From the NCBI GenBank assembly GCA_016715995.1, contig JADJXF010000008.1, positions 372,001-436,000 of the forward strand: a stretch of DNA of 64,000 nucleotides, read 5' to 3'. Origin of the DNA: Flavobacteriales bacterium. Lineage in GTDB: Bacteria; Bacteroidota; Bacteroidia; Flavobacteriales_F; PHOS-HE28. A program made the position numbers and the translations under genes. Numbering within the stretch: position 1 is the first letter of the stretch; every line of letters begins with the position of its first letter. Of this stretch, positions 33,939-42,241 are shown one piece after another. The notes beneath the pieces were generated by a model. That model ran no database searches. It was not told the origin of the DNA and saw only the letters and a list, made by a program, of their open reading frames with translations.

Positions 33939-35408
33939 ATGTTGAAGCAAGGCCTATATCAGAAGCTCTCCCAGAAGCTCAGCCCGCAGCAGATCCAGCT
34001 GATGAAGATGCTGCAGCTGCCCACCGTGGAGATGGAGGAGCGCATCCGGCAGGAGCTGGAGGAGAACCCCGCGCTGGAGACCGGCGAGGACAGCGCGGAG
34101 GAGGAGAACCCCACGGAGGAGCAGGCCATCGCCGAGAGCAGCGAGATGGACACCGATGCCAACGAGGCGAACGAACGCGATGACTTTGACCTGAGCGACT
34201 ACTTCCCCGACGACGACACGCCGGACTACAAGCTGAGCGTAAAGAATACCGGCCCGGACGATGAGGAGCGAGAGATCCCGTTGGCCGGCGGCACCACCTT
34301 CCAGGACGCGCTGAAAGCCCAGCTCGGGCTGCGCGATTGCGATGAGCGGACGGCGTTGCTCGCCGAGCACCTGATCGGCAACATGGATGAGGACGGCTAT
34401 CTGCGCCGCGACCTGGATTCCATCGTGAACGACCTGGCCTTCACGCAGAATGTCATCGCCTCCAAGGAGGAGCTGGAGAAGGCCTTGGATGAGGTGCAAG
34501 CGCTGGATCCCGCCGGCAGCGGTGCGCGCGACCTGCGCGAATGCCTGTTGCTGCAGGTGCGAAGGATGCCGCACAGCCTCGATCAGCGCATCGCCGAGGC
34601 CATCATCGACAAGCACTTCGAGGCCTTCGGCAAGAAGCACTACGACAGGATCCTGGAGAAGCTCGAGATCGAGGAGGATGCGTTGAAGGAGGCCATCGAG
34701 CTCATCACCCGCCTAAACCCCAAGCCGGGCAACACCATGCGCGACAGCGGCGCGCCGGGCCAGGAGATCATCCCCGATTTCACGGTGCTCGCCGTGGACG
34801 GGCAACTGGAACTCAGCCTCAACGGCCGCAACGCCCCAGAGCTGCGCATCAGCCGCGCCTACCGCGAGATGATGCAGGAATACGCGCGCAACAAGAAGGA
34901 CAAGGCCGCCAAGGAGGCGATCATGTTCATCAAGCAGAAGCTCGATGGCGCCAAGTGGTTCATCGACGCCATCAAGCAGCGCCAGCACACGCTGCTGGTG
35001 ACCATGGAGGCCATCATGGAGCACCAGCGCGATTTCTTCCTCACCGGCGACGAGACGAAATTGAAACCGATGATCCTGAAGGACATCGCCGAGAAGGTGC
35101 ACCTGGACATCAGCACCATCAGCCGCGTGGCCAACAGCAAGTACGTGCAGACCAACTACGGCACCATCCTGCTGAAGTTCTTCTTCAGCGAGAGCCTCAC
35201 CAACGAGGCCGGCGAGGAGGTGAGCACCCGCGAGGTGAAGAAGATCCTCAAGGACGCCATCGAGGCCGAGGACAAGCACAAGCCCCTCACCGATGATGAG
35301 CTCACGGCGTTGCTCAAGGGCAAGGGCTACAACATCGCGCGCCGCACCGTGGCCAAGTACCGCGAGCAATTGGCGCTGCCCGTGGCGCGCTTGCGCAAGG
35401 AACTCTGA
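33939..35408 (+). CDS. rpoN: RNA polymerase sigma-54 factor
   Basis: 489 residues. The N-terminal activator-interacting region is intact (MLKQGLYQKLSQKLSPQQIQLMKMLQLP), followed by an acidic linker (~50-110), the core-binding domain, the HTH region (IAEKVHLDISTISRVANSKYVQTNYG) and the RpoN box ARRTVAKYRE near the C-terminus. Directs RNA polymerase to -24/-12 promoters opened by enhancer-binding ATPases. No such ATPase gene is in the window. A membrane protein gene starts 5 bases after the stop. Confidence 0.96.
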   Translation: MLKQGLYQKLSQKLSPQQIQLMKMLQLPTVEMEERIRQELEENPALETGEDSAEEENPTEEQAIAESSEMDTDANEANERDDFDLSDYFPDDDTPDYKLSVKNTGPDDEEREIPLAGGTTFQDALKAQLGLRDCDERTALLAEHLIGNMDEDGYLRRDLDSIVNDLAFTQNVIASKEELEKALDEVQALDPAGSGARDLRECLLLQVRRMPHSLDQRIAEAIIDKHFEAFGKKHYDRILEKLEIEEDALKEAIELITRLNPKPGNTMRDSGAPGQEIIPDFTVLAVDGQLELSLNGRNAPELRISRAYREMMQEYARNKKDKAAKEAIMFIKQKLDGAKWFIDAIKQRQHTLLVTMEAIMEHQRDFFLTGDETKLKPMILKDIAEKVHLDISTISRVANSKYVQTNYGTILLKFFFSESLTNEAGEEVSTREVKKILKDAIEAEDKHKPLTDDELTALLKGKGYNIARRTVAKYREQLALPVARLRKEL

Positions 35409-35413
35409 GGCCC

Positions 35414-36037
35414 GTGCACCGCGCCGCACGACTGCTCTCTTACGCGCTGCATCCCCTGCTGATGCCCGTGCTCACGCTCTGGCTTGCGCTGGAGCTCGAC
35501 CTGCAGCTGGGCTACTTCCTCGACGAGCGGTCGCGCTGGATGGTGCTCGCCATGGTAGGTCTGATGACCATCGCCTTCCCGCTGACCAGCGCGCTGCTCC
35601 TGGTGCGCGCCGGCCTGATCACCAGCTTGGAGATGCCCACGCGGCGGGAGCGAATCGCGCCATTCGCCATGACCGTGCTCTACTACGGCATGACCTGGTA
35701 CCTGCTCTCCCGTTCGCCGCTGCACCCCCTCATGCTCGCCCTCTTCGGTGGGGCCGTCGCGGCTTTGCTGCTCACCACGCTCATCACGCTCCGCTGGAAG
35801 GTGAGCGCGCACATGGTGGGCATCGGTGGCTGCCTGGGCGCCTTGGTGGCGCTGAACACACAGCACGGCCTGGGCGCCTTCATCCCGGTGTGCATCGTGC
35901 TGATCCTCGCTGGCGCTTTGGGCACGGCGCGCCTGCTCACCAGCGACCACACATCAGCTCAGGTCTATGCCGGGGCCGCGCTGGGATTCACCAGCGTGTT
36001 CGCGGCGGTCATGTGGATGCCGCGCCTGCCCTTCTGA
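35414..36037 (+). CDS. Polytopic membrane protein, PAP2-like
   Basis: 207 residues from GTG 35414, directly downstream of rpoN and probably co-transcribed. About six hydrophobic segments (LLMPVLTLWLALEL, WMVLAMVGLMTIAFPLTSALLL, MTVLYYGMTWYLL, LMLALFGGAVAALLLTTL, GLGAFIPVCIVLILAGAL, AAALGFTSVFAAVMW-type end). RRERIAPF and KVSAHMVGIGG could correspond to the phosphatase motifs C1 and C2 of the PAP2 superfamily, but the third motif is not clear. Lipid phosphatase activity is therefore only a possibility. Confidence 0.75.
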   Translation: MHRAARLLSYALHPLLMPVLTLWLALELDLQLGYFLDERSRWMVLAMVGLMTIAFPLTSALLLVRAGLITSLEMPTRRERIAPFAMTVLYYGMTWYLLSRSPLHPLMLALFGGAVAALLLTTLITLRWKVSAHMVGIGGCLGALVALNTQHGLGAFIPVCIVLILAGALGTARLLTSDHTSAQVYAGAALGFTSVFAAVMWMPRLPF

Positions 36038-36046
36038 TCACCGGTC

Positions 36047-37060
36047 TCAATCCGCGAGCCGCTGCTGCCAACGCCACGCGTCGCGCAGCGCGTCGGCCAG
36101 GTTCCGTTCGGCCTTCCAGCCCAGCACATCACGGCTCTTCGTGGTATCAGCGTACACGCTCACCACATCGCCCGCGCGTCGGGGGCCGATTTCGTAAGGC
36201 ACCTCAACATCGTTGACGCGCGCGAAGGTCTTCACCACCTCCAGCACGCTGTTGCCTCGGCCAGTCCCCAGGTTGAAGACCTCACAAAGCGGCGCCGGTC
36301 GCTGCTCCATCCATTGCAGTGCGCGCACGTGCGCTTTCGCCAGGTCGACCACATGGATGTAGTCGCGGATGCACGTTCCGTCAGGGGTCTCGTAGTCGCT
36401 GCCGTTGATGCGCAACTTGCCGCGCAAGCCGGCTGCCGTCTGCGTCACGTAGGGCACCAGGTTGTTGGGCACGCCACGCGGCAGCTCGCCGATGAGTCCG
36501 GATGGATGGGCGCCGATGGGATTGAAGTACCGCAGCAGCACGGCCTTCAGCTCCGGCACGGCAATGCATTGGTCGCGCACGAGGCGCTCACAGGCCACCT
36601 TGGTGTAGCCATAGGGCGAAGTGGCATTCTGATCGGGCGCATCCTCGGTCACAGGCAGCGTGGCGGGTTCGCCATACACCGTGCAACTCGACGAGAACAC
36701 CAAGTGGTGCGCCCCATGCTCGCGCATGGATCCCAGCAGCACAGCGAGCGTCCCGATGTTGTTGCGGAAATACTTCGCAGGGTCCTCAACGCTCTCCCCC
36801 ACCGCCTTATCGGCAGCGAAGTGGATGGCGCCATGCGGCGTTTCCCGCGCGAGCAGGGCGTTGAGCGCTTCCGCGTCGTTGCAGTCGATCCGGTGGAACG
36901 ATGGCCTTCGCCCCAAGATCGCCGCAATCCCATCGAGCACGCGCTCCTCGCTGTTGCGCAAGTCGTCCACGATCACAGGCTCGTACCCCGCGCCCGCCAA
37001 TTCCACCACCGTGTGCGAGCCAATGAAGCCCGCGCCACCCGTGACGATCACCTTCTTCAT
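36047..37060 (-). CDS. galE: UDP-glucose 4-epimerase
   Basis: 337 residues from ATG 37060. Interconverts UDP-glucose and UDP-galactose for surface polysaccharides. The Rossmann NAD motif VTGGAGFIGSH is at 5-15. The catalytic Ser/Thr loop is SSSCTVYGEP and the YxxxK pair is in SPYGYTK. VLLRYFNPIGAHPSG, CIRDYIHVVDLAKAH and FNLGTGRGNSVLEV are classical GalE motifs. A TACTTTCG box (37074-37067) lies 6 bases before the ATG. Divergent from the membrane glycosyltransferase-like gene. The frame extending to 37621 is not preferred. Confidence 0.94.
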   Translation of the reverse strand: MKKVIVTGGAGFIGSHTVVELAGAGYEPVIVDDLRNSEERVLDGIAAILGRRPSFHRIDCNDAEALNALLARETPHGAIHFAADKAVGESVEDPAKYFRNNIGTLAVLLGSMREHGAHHLVFSSSCTVYGEPATLPVTEDAPDQNATSPYGYTKVACERLVRDQCIAVPELKAVLLRYFNPIGAHPSGLIGELPRGVPNNLVPYVTQTAAGLRGKLRINGSDYETPDGTCIRDYIHVVDLAKAHVRALQWMEQRPAPLCEVFNLGTGRGNSVLEVVKTFARVNDVEVPYEIGPRRAGDVVSVYADTTKSRDVLGWKAERNLADALRDAWRWQQRLAD

Positions 37061-37066
37061 GTCCGG

Positions 37067-37074
37067 CGAAAGTA
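37067..37074 (-). promoter_or_regulatory. -7 box of galE
   Basis: TACTTTCG on the minus strand, one mismatch from TAnnTTTG, 6 bases before the galE ATG. Supports the start at 37060. Confidence 0.5.
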
Positions 37075-37105
37075 GCCGCTTCGCCATCTTCACGCCCCAT
37101 CCGCA

Positions 37106-38899
37106 ATGCACCGCATCGCGCCCACTTCGCTTGTGATCCTGCTCGTCATGGCGGTGAATGCCTTCATTGCCACACAGGGGCTGTGGCCGGGCCCCAAGGG
37201 CGGCTTCGCCAACACGGTGGTGCGCAGCGATGTGAAAGGGTACTACGGCTACCTGCAGGCCATCTTCATCCGGCACGACCTCGGTCGCGAGCCGGATGTG
37301 TGGGAGTACGTGCGGCATACGCCCACCGGAACGCTGAACAAGTACTACTGCGGCACCGCCGTGATGATGGCGCCGTGGTTCCTCATCGGGCACGACATCG
37401 CGCTTGGCGACCCCAAGGCTTCGCGCGACGGGTTGAGCGTGCACGAGATGCGCGCCATCAGCATCGGCGCCTGGTGTTATTTGCTCATCGGCCTGCTCGC
37501 CATGCGCGCGCTGCTGCGGCGCATGGGCATCAGCGAAGGCGCTGTGGCCTGGACGCTGCTCGCCATCGGGCTGGGCACGCAGCTGCTCCAGTACAGCGCC
37601 CTGCAGCCGGGCTGGTCGCATGCGTACTCGTTCTGCGCGGTAAGCCTCTTCCTACTGGTGTCGCATCGTTTCGGCACAGGCGGTTCCGCCTGGTGGCTGG
37701 TCGCAACAGCCGCGTCGCTCGCGTTGATCCTCTTGATCCGTCCTATCAATGGTTTGGTGATCCTGGCGCTGCCCGTGACGCTGGGCGATCAGCTTCCTGC
37801 TGCATGGAGGCGCCTATGGAGGCATCCGGTCATCCTGATGCTCGCATTTCTCTCTGGCGTGGTGGTGCTTTCCCTGCAGCCTTTGCTCTGGCATGCGCAG
37901 ACCGGCCAATGGTATGCTTACGGCTATACGGGCGAGGGATTCCACTGGGACCGACCGGAGCTCATCAAGGTGCTCTTCGGATTCCGGCGCGGCCTCTTCC
38001 TCTGGGCGCCGGTGCTGCTCCTTTCCTTGGCGGGGTCGGTGCTCCTGCTATGGCGCGACCGCTGGCGCGGCTGGGGCATGCTGCTCTACTGGGCGGCCAA
38101 CACCTATGTCATCAGCGCCTGGTGGATCTGGTATTACGGCAGCGGCTTCGGCAGCCGCGTCTTCATCGACCATTATCCGGTGCTCGCGGTGCCGATGGCG
38201 CTGCTGCTGAATGCCGTTGGCGGTCGCGTGCGTGCCGCCCTGCGCGTGTTCATCGTCCTCTGCTGCGCGCTGCTGTTCCTCCAGATGTGGCAGTACCACG
38301 TTTTCATCCTGCACCACGAGAGCATGGACCGCGCGAAATACACCTACACCTTCCTCCGCTGGGATGAATCCTACAAGGGCGCACTGGGCGGCAACTATCA
38401 GGCACCACCATACAGTCCGAACGGCATGCGCGTGGTCTTGGAGGAAAGCTGTGACTTCGAGCATGCATGCACGAATTGGACCGGTGGTGGCGTGCGCCAA
38501 CGAGCCGATGCTTTCAGCGGATCGCACGCGGTGGTGTTCGACGGTGCCGATGAATTCGGTCTCGGCTTCGCGGCAGGAACACCTCAACTACCGGTTGGTC
38601 AGGCGCTCTTTCTCGAGGTCGGCATGCAACGCCGAGAGCTGATGCCCGGAGCCTCGCGTGGCATGCTGGCGGTGACCGAGGTGAAGCGCGCGGATGGGTC
38701 CGTGGCTTACTATGAGCCCTTCGTCATGAACCCGATGCCGGCACAGGCGGGGGAATGGGAACAGCTCGAATACCGGATTCCCGTGCCTGCGCTGGCCGCA
38801 GGAGATCAATTGCTCTTCTATTTCTGGGACAAGGAGCGGAGCGCGAGCACGCTCATCGATGATGTCTTCATCCGCGTGAACGCCGTGAACCCCTATTGA
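37106..38899 (+). CDS. Polytopic membrane protein, GT-C glycosyltransferase-like
   Basis: 597 residues. About ten to twelve hydrophobic segments occupy residues 10-415. An early loop RSDVKGYYGYLQAIF with acidic residues is placed like the catalytic loop of GT-C (ArnT/PMT-like) enzymes, and TLNKYYCGTAVMMAPWFLIGH follows. The last ~165 residues are soluble and beta-rich (CDFEHACTNWTGGG, FYFWDKERSASTLIDDVFIRV), like a carbohydrate-binding module. Likely a lipid-linked sugar transferase for surface glycans, which fits the divergent galE, but no donor or acceptor can be named. Confidence 0.7.
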   Translation: MHRIAPTSLVILLVMAVNAFIATQGLWPGPKGGFANTVVRSDVKGYYGYLQAIFIRHDLGREPDVWEYVRHTPTGTLNKYYCGTAVMMAPWFLIGHDIALGDPKASRDGLSVHEMRAISIGAWCYLLIGLLAMRALLRRMGISEGAVAWTLLAIGLGTQLLQYSALQPGWSHAYSFCAVSLFLLVSHRFGTGGSAWWLVATAASLALILLIRPINGLVILALPVTLGDQLPAAWRRLWRHPVILMLAFLSGVVVLSLQPLLWHAQTGQWYAYGYTGEGFHWDRPELIKVLFGFRRGLFLWAPVLLLSLAGSVLLLWRDRWRGWGMLLYWAANTYVISAWWIWYYGSGFGSRVFIDHYPVLAVPMALLLNAVGGRVRAALRVFIVLCCALLFLQMWQYHVFILHHESMDRAKYTYTFLRWDESYKGALGGNYQAPPYSPNGMRVVLEESCDFEHACTNWTGGGVRQRADAFSGSHAVVFDGADEFGLGFAAGTPQLPVGQALFLEVGMQRRELMPGASRGMLAVTEVKRADGSVAYYEPFVMNPMPAQAGEWEQLEYRIPVPALAAGDQLLFYFWDKERSASTLIDDVFIRVNAVNPY

Positions 38900-38922
38900 G
38901 ACAGGTAGCGCGATCCCGCCTG

Positions 38923-38995
38923 TGGGCCTGGCAGGATTTGAACCTGCGACCAAGGGATTATGAGTCCCCTGCTCTGACCGCTGAGCTACAGGCCC
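38923..38995 (-). tRNA. tRNA with CAU anticodon, probably tRNA-Ile2 (or elongator Met)
   Basis: A 73-nt cloverleaf on the minus strand: a 7-bp acceptor stem GGGCCTG (38995-38989) pairs perfectly with CAGGCCC (38930-38924), discriminator A at 38923, no encoded CCA. Anticodon loop CTCATAA gives CAU. The T arm GCAGG-TTCAAAT-CCTGC is intact. The variable-loop words CTTGGTCGC and GGTTCAAATCC resemble bacterial tRNA-Ile2 (lysidine-modified by TilS) more than elongator tRNA-Met, but identity needs scoring. Confidence 0.9.
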
Positions 38996-39098
38996 GGTCG
39001 TTGCCGCCGCAGGCCGCTGCGACAGGGCGCCAAATGTAGGCGCAGTGCCCAACAGGCGCAGTGACCGAAAGGCACGGGTACATTCGCGCCCTGCGCAA

Positions 39099-39731
39099 AT
39101 GATCGTCGACACGCTCATCCTCGACCTCGGCGGCGTGCTCATCGATGTGGACTACAGCGCCAGTGCGCGCTACTTCCGCGCGTTGGGCCATCCTGATTTT
39201 GACACGCTCTACTCCAAAGCGAAGCAGACCGATCTCTTCGACCGCTTCGAGACGGGCGAGCTATCTCCGCAGGGTTTCCGCGACGAAGTGCGCAATCTGC
39301 TCGGCACGCAACTGAGTGATGCCCAGATCGACGCGGGATGGAACGCTATGCTGGGCAGCATCCCCCAGGAGCGCATCGCCGTGATCGAGGAACTCAAGGC
39401 TCACCATCGATTGCTTCTGCTGAGTAATACGAACGCCATCCATGTGCCGGCATTCGAGGCCATCATCGCCCGCAATCTCGGCATCACGGACTTCAAGGGC
39501 CTCTTCCATGGCGCTTACTACAGCTGCGAACTGGGCATGCGCAAGCCGGACACGTCCATCTTCCAACATGTGATCGCCGCGAACGGCGCCGACCCAGCAC
39601 GTACGCTCTTCATCGACGATAGCATGCAGCATGTGGAGGGGGCGCGACGCGCTGGGCTTCGCGCCGAGCACTTGGAGCTGGAGAAAGAGGATGTGATCGG
39701 GCTGGTGGCGCGGCTTGGGCTGCTCACTTGA
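39099..39731 (+). CDS. HAD-superfamily hydrolase, subfamily IA
   Basis: 210 residues from ATG 39099. Motif I LILDLGGVLIDVD has nucleophile Asp9; motif II is LLLLSNT; motif III Lys is in MRKPDTSIF; motif IV is LFIDDSMQHV. The helical cap (~18-75) is of type C1. The closest known pattern is the YihX-like group of sugar-phosphate phosphatases. The exact substrate is unknown. A TACATTCG box is at 39079-39086. Its 3' end overlaps the converging mce gene by 8 bases. Confidence 0.88.
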   Translation: MIVDTLILDLGGVLIDVDYSASARYFRALGHPDFDTLYSKAKQTDLFDRFETGELSPQGFRDEVRNLLGTQLSDAQIDAGWNAMLGSIPQERIAVIEELKAHHRLLLLSNTNAIHVPAFEAIIARNLGITDFKGLFHGAYYSCELGMRKPDTSIFQHVIAANGADPARTLFIDDSMQHVEGARRAGLRAEHLELEKEDVIGLVARLGLLT

Positions 39732-40134
39732 TCTCCTGGCACAGCTCCACCAGCACGCCGCCCGCGCTCTTCGGGTGGATGAAGCACACCAGCTTGTTGT
39801 CCGCGCCGGGCTTGGGTTCCTCGTTCAGCAGGGTGAAGCCCTCGGCCTTCAGGCGCGCCATCTCCACACGGATATCGGCCACCTCAAAGGCGATATGGTG
39901 GATGCCTTCGCCGCGCTTCTCGATAGCCTTGGCAATGGGCCCATCAGGCCGTGTGCTCTCCAGCAGTTCGATCTTGTTCGGTCCAGCCTTGAAGAATGAG
40001 GTGATCACGCCCTCGCTCTCCACTGCTTCGCGTTTGTATGGAGCGGTGCCGAGCAGCTTCGTGTATAACTCCTCAGCCGCGCCCAAGTCCCTCACAGCGA
40101 TGCCGATGTGCTCGATGCGGATCAGGTGCTCCAT
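39724..40134 (-). CDS. mce: Methylmalonyl-CoA epimerase
   Basis: 136 residues. Glyoxalase-fold enzyme that interconverts the (R) and (S) forms of methylmalonyl-CoA in propionate metabolism. Metal-ligand motifs are visible: IEHIGIAV (His9), GIHHIAFEV in the middle and LVELCQ at the end. NKIELLEST and FIHPKSAGGVL are typical of the bacterial family, and length is as expected. TAACCTTG box at 40146-40139, 4 bases before the ATG. No mutase gene is in this window. Confidence 0.93.
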   Translation of the reverse strand: MEHLIRIEHIGIAVRDLGAAEELYTKLLGTAPYKREAVESEGVITSFFKAGPNKIELLESTRPDGPIAKAIEKRGEGIHHIAFEVADIRVEMARLKAEGFTLLNEEPKPGADNKLVCFIHPKSAGGVLVELCQEIK

Positions 40135-40152
40135 GGCGCAAGGTTAGGGTGG

Positions 40153-40182
40153 AAAAGCGAAGCCCTCCGCAATGGGAGGGCC
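40153..40182 (-). terminator. Rho-independent terminator of the conserved secreted protein gene
   Basis: On the minus strand GCCCTCC (40181-40175) pairs with GGAGGGC (40168-40162) around a 6-base loop, followed by TTCGCTTTT. It starts 23 bases after the stop at 40205. Confidence 0.7.
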
Positions 40183-40204
40183 TCGAGTATCATGCTTGTT
40201 CCAA

Positions 40205-40993
40205 TCAACGCTTGATGAAGCTCTCACCCATCTTGTTATCGTAGTTCAGGTAGTACAGGTCCTTCTTCAAGGCGATGATGTCGATCCGGTTGGCATAGCC
40301 CCGCTTCACGATGTTTCCGTACTGGTCATAGATCTCGTAAAGCGTGTTGGCAGAGAAGACAATCTCCTCCTTCGGCTTGACTGGGCTCCAGGTCACTGGG
40401 AGCACCGAGGGGTCCGTGAATTTCACCGCTTCGCTGTAGCGGGACTTGCGCGTGAGGTCCACCTGCCGCACGCGGAAGATGTTCTCTCCGCTGTGGGGCG
40501 TCACCTTGAACTCGTAGCTGTGCTCGCCAGGCCGTCCCGAGCCCATTACCTCGCCCACCTTCACCCATTTGTTCCAGCGCTTCTGCTCCACGATGTACGG
40601 CAGCTCGCCCGTCTCGTTGGTGGTGGTCCAGCTATAGGTGCCATCCGATGCCACGGCTTGCTTCACGATGTCGAAGGTGCTCTTCGGCTTGAGCACCTCG
40701 GGATTGAGCACCACCGGCGTGCAGCCGTCCTTGTGCTTGATCTTCACCACAACGGCGTCCCCCACCTTCAGGCCGAAGTTGTTCATGTCCACTTCGAAGG
40801 CGCTGGAGTTGATCTCATCGGTGGCAATCTGGTCGTTCACCGTGACCTCGAACACGCAGAAGCCCACGCCCGCTTCCGAGAAGGGATTCTGAATGAAGAT
40901 GTTCTTTCCCTGAAAATGCCCATCGACGATGATGGTGCCCGCGAATGCGGAAGCAGCCATCAGGGAGGTGAGGAGAACGGACAGGAGGCGCAT
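40205..40993 (-). CDS. Conserved exported protein with T9SS-like C-terminal segment
   Basis: 262 residues with a signal peptide (MRLLSVLLTSLMAASAFA-G). Residues ~20-90 are beta-rich (GKNIFIQNPF, GFCVFEVTVNDQ). A central part has an FN3-like appearance (PYIVEQKRWNKWVKVGEV, SYEFKVTPHSGENIFRVRQ). The last ~45 residues (LYEIYDQYGNIVKRGYAN, KKDLYYLNYD) look like a short sorting-type domain. Similar proteins of unknown function appear widespread in Flavobacteriales (from memory, not searched). Promoter box TATCTTCG lies 21 bases upstream, and a terminator follows, so it is a single-gene unit. Confidence 0.82.
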   Translation of the reverse strand: MRLLSVLLTSLMAASAFAGTIIVDGHFQGKNIFIQNPFSEAGVGFCVFEVTVNDQIATDEINSSAFEVDMNNFGLKVGDAVVVKIKHKDGCTPVVLNPEVLKPKSTFDIVKQAVASDGTYSWTTTNETGELPYIVEQKRWNKWVKVGEVMGSGRPGEHSYEFKVTPHSGENIFRVRQVDLTRKSRYSEAVKFTDPSVLPVTWSPVKPKEEIVFSANTLYEIYDQYGNIVKRGYANRIDIIALKKDLYYLNYDNKMGESFIKR

Positions 40994-41014
40994 GGTAGGG
41001 TTTCGTTCGGCAGG

Positions 41015-41022
41015 CGAAGATA
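41015..41022 (-). promoter_or_regulatory. -7 box of the conserved exported protein gene
   Basis: TATCTTCG on the minus strand, the common local variant of TAnnTTTG, 21 bases before the ATG at 40993. Confidence 0.45.
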
Positions 41023-41099
41023 GCAGCAGATGCGGACCGGCGTTCCGGTTGGCGGCCTGTTTACGCCAACCCGACCATCGGGTTGCAGCCGCCTGATAA

Positions 41100-41708
41100 T
41101 CAGTGCGCGAAGGCCCTCACCCCGGCTTCGATGCGGACCTCCAGATGGTTCTCCATCGGCGGAATGGGGCAGGAGTAGCGTCCGCCATACGCGCAATACG
41201 GGTTGTAGGCCCGGTTGAAATCCAGCTCCACGGAGGCCCCCAACGGGCCGTTCAGGTCGATGTACCGGCCTCCGCCATAGGTGCTGTCGCCATTGGTCAG
41301 GTCCGTGAAGGGAACGAACAGGTGGTTCACGTACTCTACCTTTTTGCTCAGGTCGATATTGCGGAACACGGTGAGCCGCTCTTTGCGCCCAGCCACAGTG
41401 AAGCGAAGCTGACCAACCGCCTCGTACTCCGGCAACCGGTCGGTGGTGGTCTTCATACCGAAAGGCTTTCCAGCCTTGGCCTTGAAGATGGCCATGACCC
41501 GGAAGCGGGCATCGGGCCCGAATCGCTCCAGCTCCGTGAAGTGCTCCCGGTCCTTGGGCAGCAGGGGTGAATGGCCCGGGTCGCGGTAGTCGGCATTGAT
41601 GCGTTCCCAATAGGCGCTCAGGCTGTCGCGCCACGCCTGCTCCGACTCCTGCGCATGGCCTTGTGGTCCGATCAGGAATACGAGGATCAGCGCAGCGGCT
41701 CTCATCAC
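41100..41708 (-). CDS. DUF1684 family exported protein
   Basis: 202 residues with a signal peptide (MMRAAALILVFLIGPQGHA). DUF1684 hallmarks: SPLLPKDREHF near 48-58, TVFRNIDLSKKVEY, YGGGRYIDLN, and the highly conserved YNPYCAYGGRYSCPIPP with ENHLEVRIEAGVR at the end. Function of the family is unknown. The ATG overlaps the stop of the upstream lipoprotein gene (ATGA), so the two are coupled. Confidence 0.88.
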   Translation of the reverse strand: MMRAAALILVFLIGPQGHAQESEQAWRDSLSAYWERINADYRDPGHSPLLPKDREHFTELERFGPDARFRVMAIFKAKAGKPFGMKTTTDRLPEYEAVGQLRFTVAGRKERLTVFRNIDLSKKVEYVNHLFVPFTDLTNGDSTYGGGRYIDLNGPLGASVELDFNRAYNPYCAYGGRYSCPIPPMENHLEVRIEAGVRAFAH

Positions 41709-42223
41709 ACCGGCTGCTTGATGCGCACCGAGCCGATCATGCGCGCGATGTCGGTCTCGTTGTACCGTCCGCGGTCATCATCCTGCGCCACGAACGTGCG
41801 ACCATCGACCTGAAGCACGAGGTAGAAGTGAACGAAGACGATCTCCTCATCCGGGAAGCTCGAGCGCCATACCAAGCGGTCGGGCTGTTCCTCGATGATG
41901 ATGCTGGTGCGCAGCTGGTCGCGCTCCAGGTCTGCCTTCAGGCGCGTGATGTCGCCGGGCTCCTCCGTGATAAGAATGCTGAACCGGTCGCCGGCCTGAA
42001 CTTCCAGCTGTCCCATGTCTTCATTCAAGCGGACGCTCGGACTATCAACACCCAGGGTTGCGGGGTCGCCGAATTCCACCGTGAGGGGGAGGTCGAAGCC
42101 GTGGAGGTCCAAGGCCAGCGATGCGGCGGGCGTCGAATCGCTCACGGCATCCTGTCCGGAATCGGTGCCACCGCCGCAAGCCATGAGGCTCAGTGCGAGA
42201 AAGGAAGGAAGGACTGCTCTCAT
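41705..42223 (-). CDS. Small hypothetical lipoprotein
   Basis: 172 residues. The signal peptide ends in a lipobox (LSLMACGGG, Cys16), then a Ser/Asp-rich linker and a compact beta-rich domain (~38-170, FSILITEEPGD, RTSIIIEEQPDRLVWRSSF, VFVHFYLVLQVDGRTFVAQDDDRG). No family recognised. First gene of a two-gene operon with the DUF1684 protein. Its promoter box lies 4 bases before the ATG, inside the 18-base gap after the macroglobulin gene. Confidence 0.8.
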   Translation of the reverse strand: MRAVLPSFLALSLMACGGGTDSGQDAVSDSTPAASLALDLHGFDLPLTVEFGDPATLGVDSPSVRLNEDMGQLEVQAGDRFSILITEEPGDITRLKADLERDQLRTSIIIEEQPDRLVWRSSFPDEEIVFVHFYLVLQVDGRTFVAQDDDRGRYNETDIARMIGSVRIKQPV

Positions 42224-42227
42224 GTGG

Positions 42228-42235
42228 CGAAGGTA
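42228..42235 (-). promoter_or_regulatory. -7 box of the lipoprotein-DUF1684 operon
   Basis: TACCTTCG on the minus strand, 4 bases before the ATG at 42223, squeezed between the upstream gene's stop (42242) and this start. Confidence 0.5.
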
Positions 42236-42241
42236 AACGGA

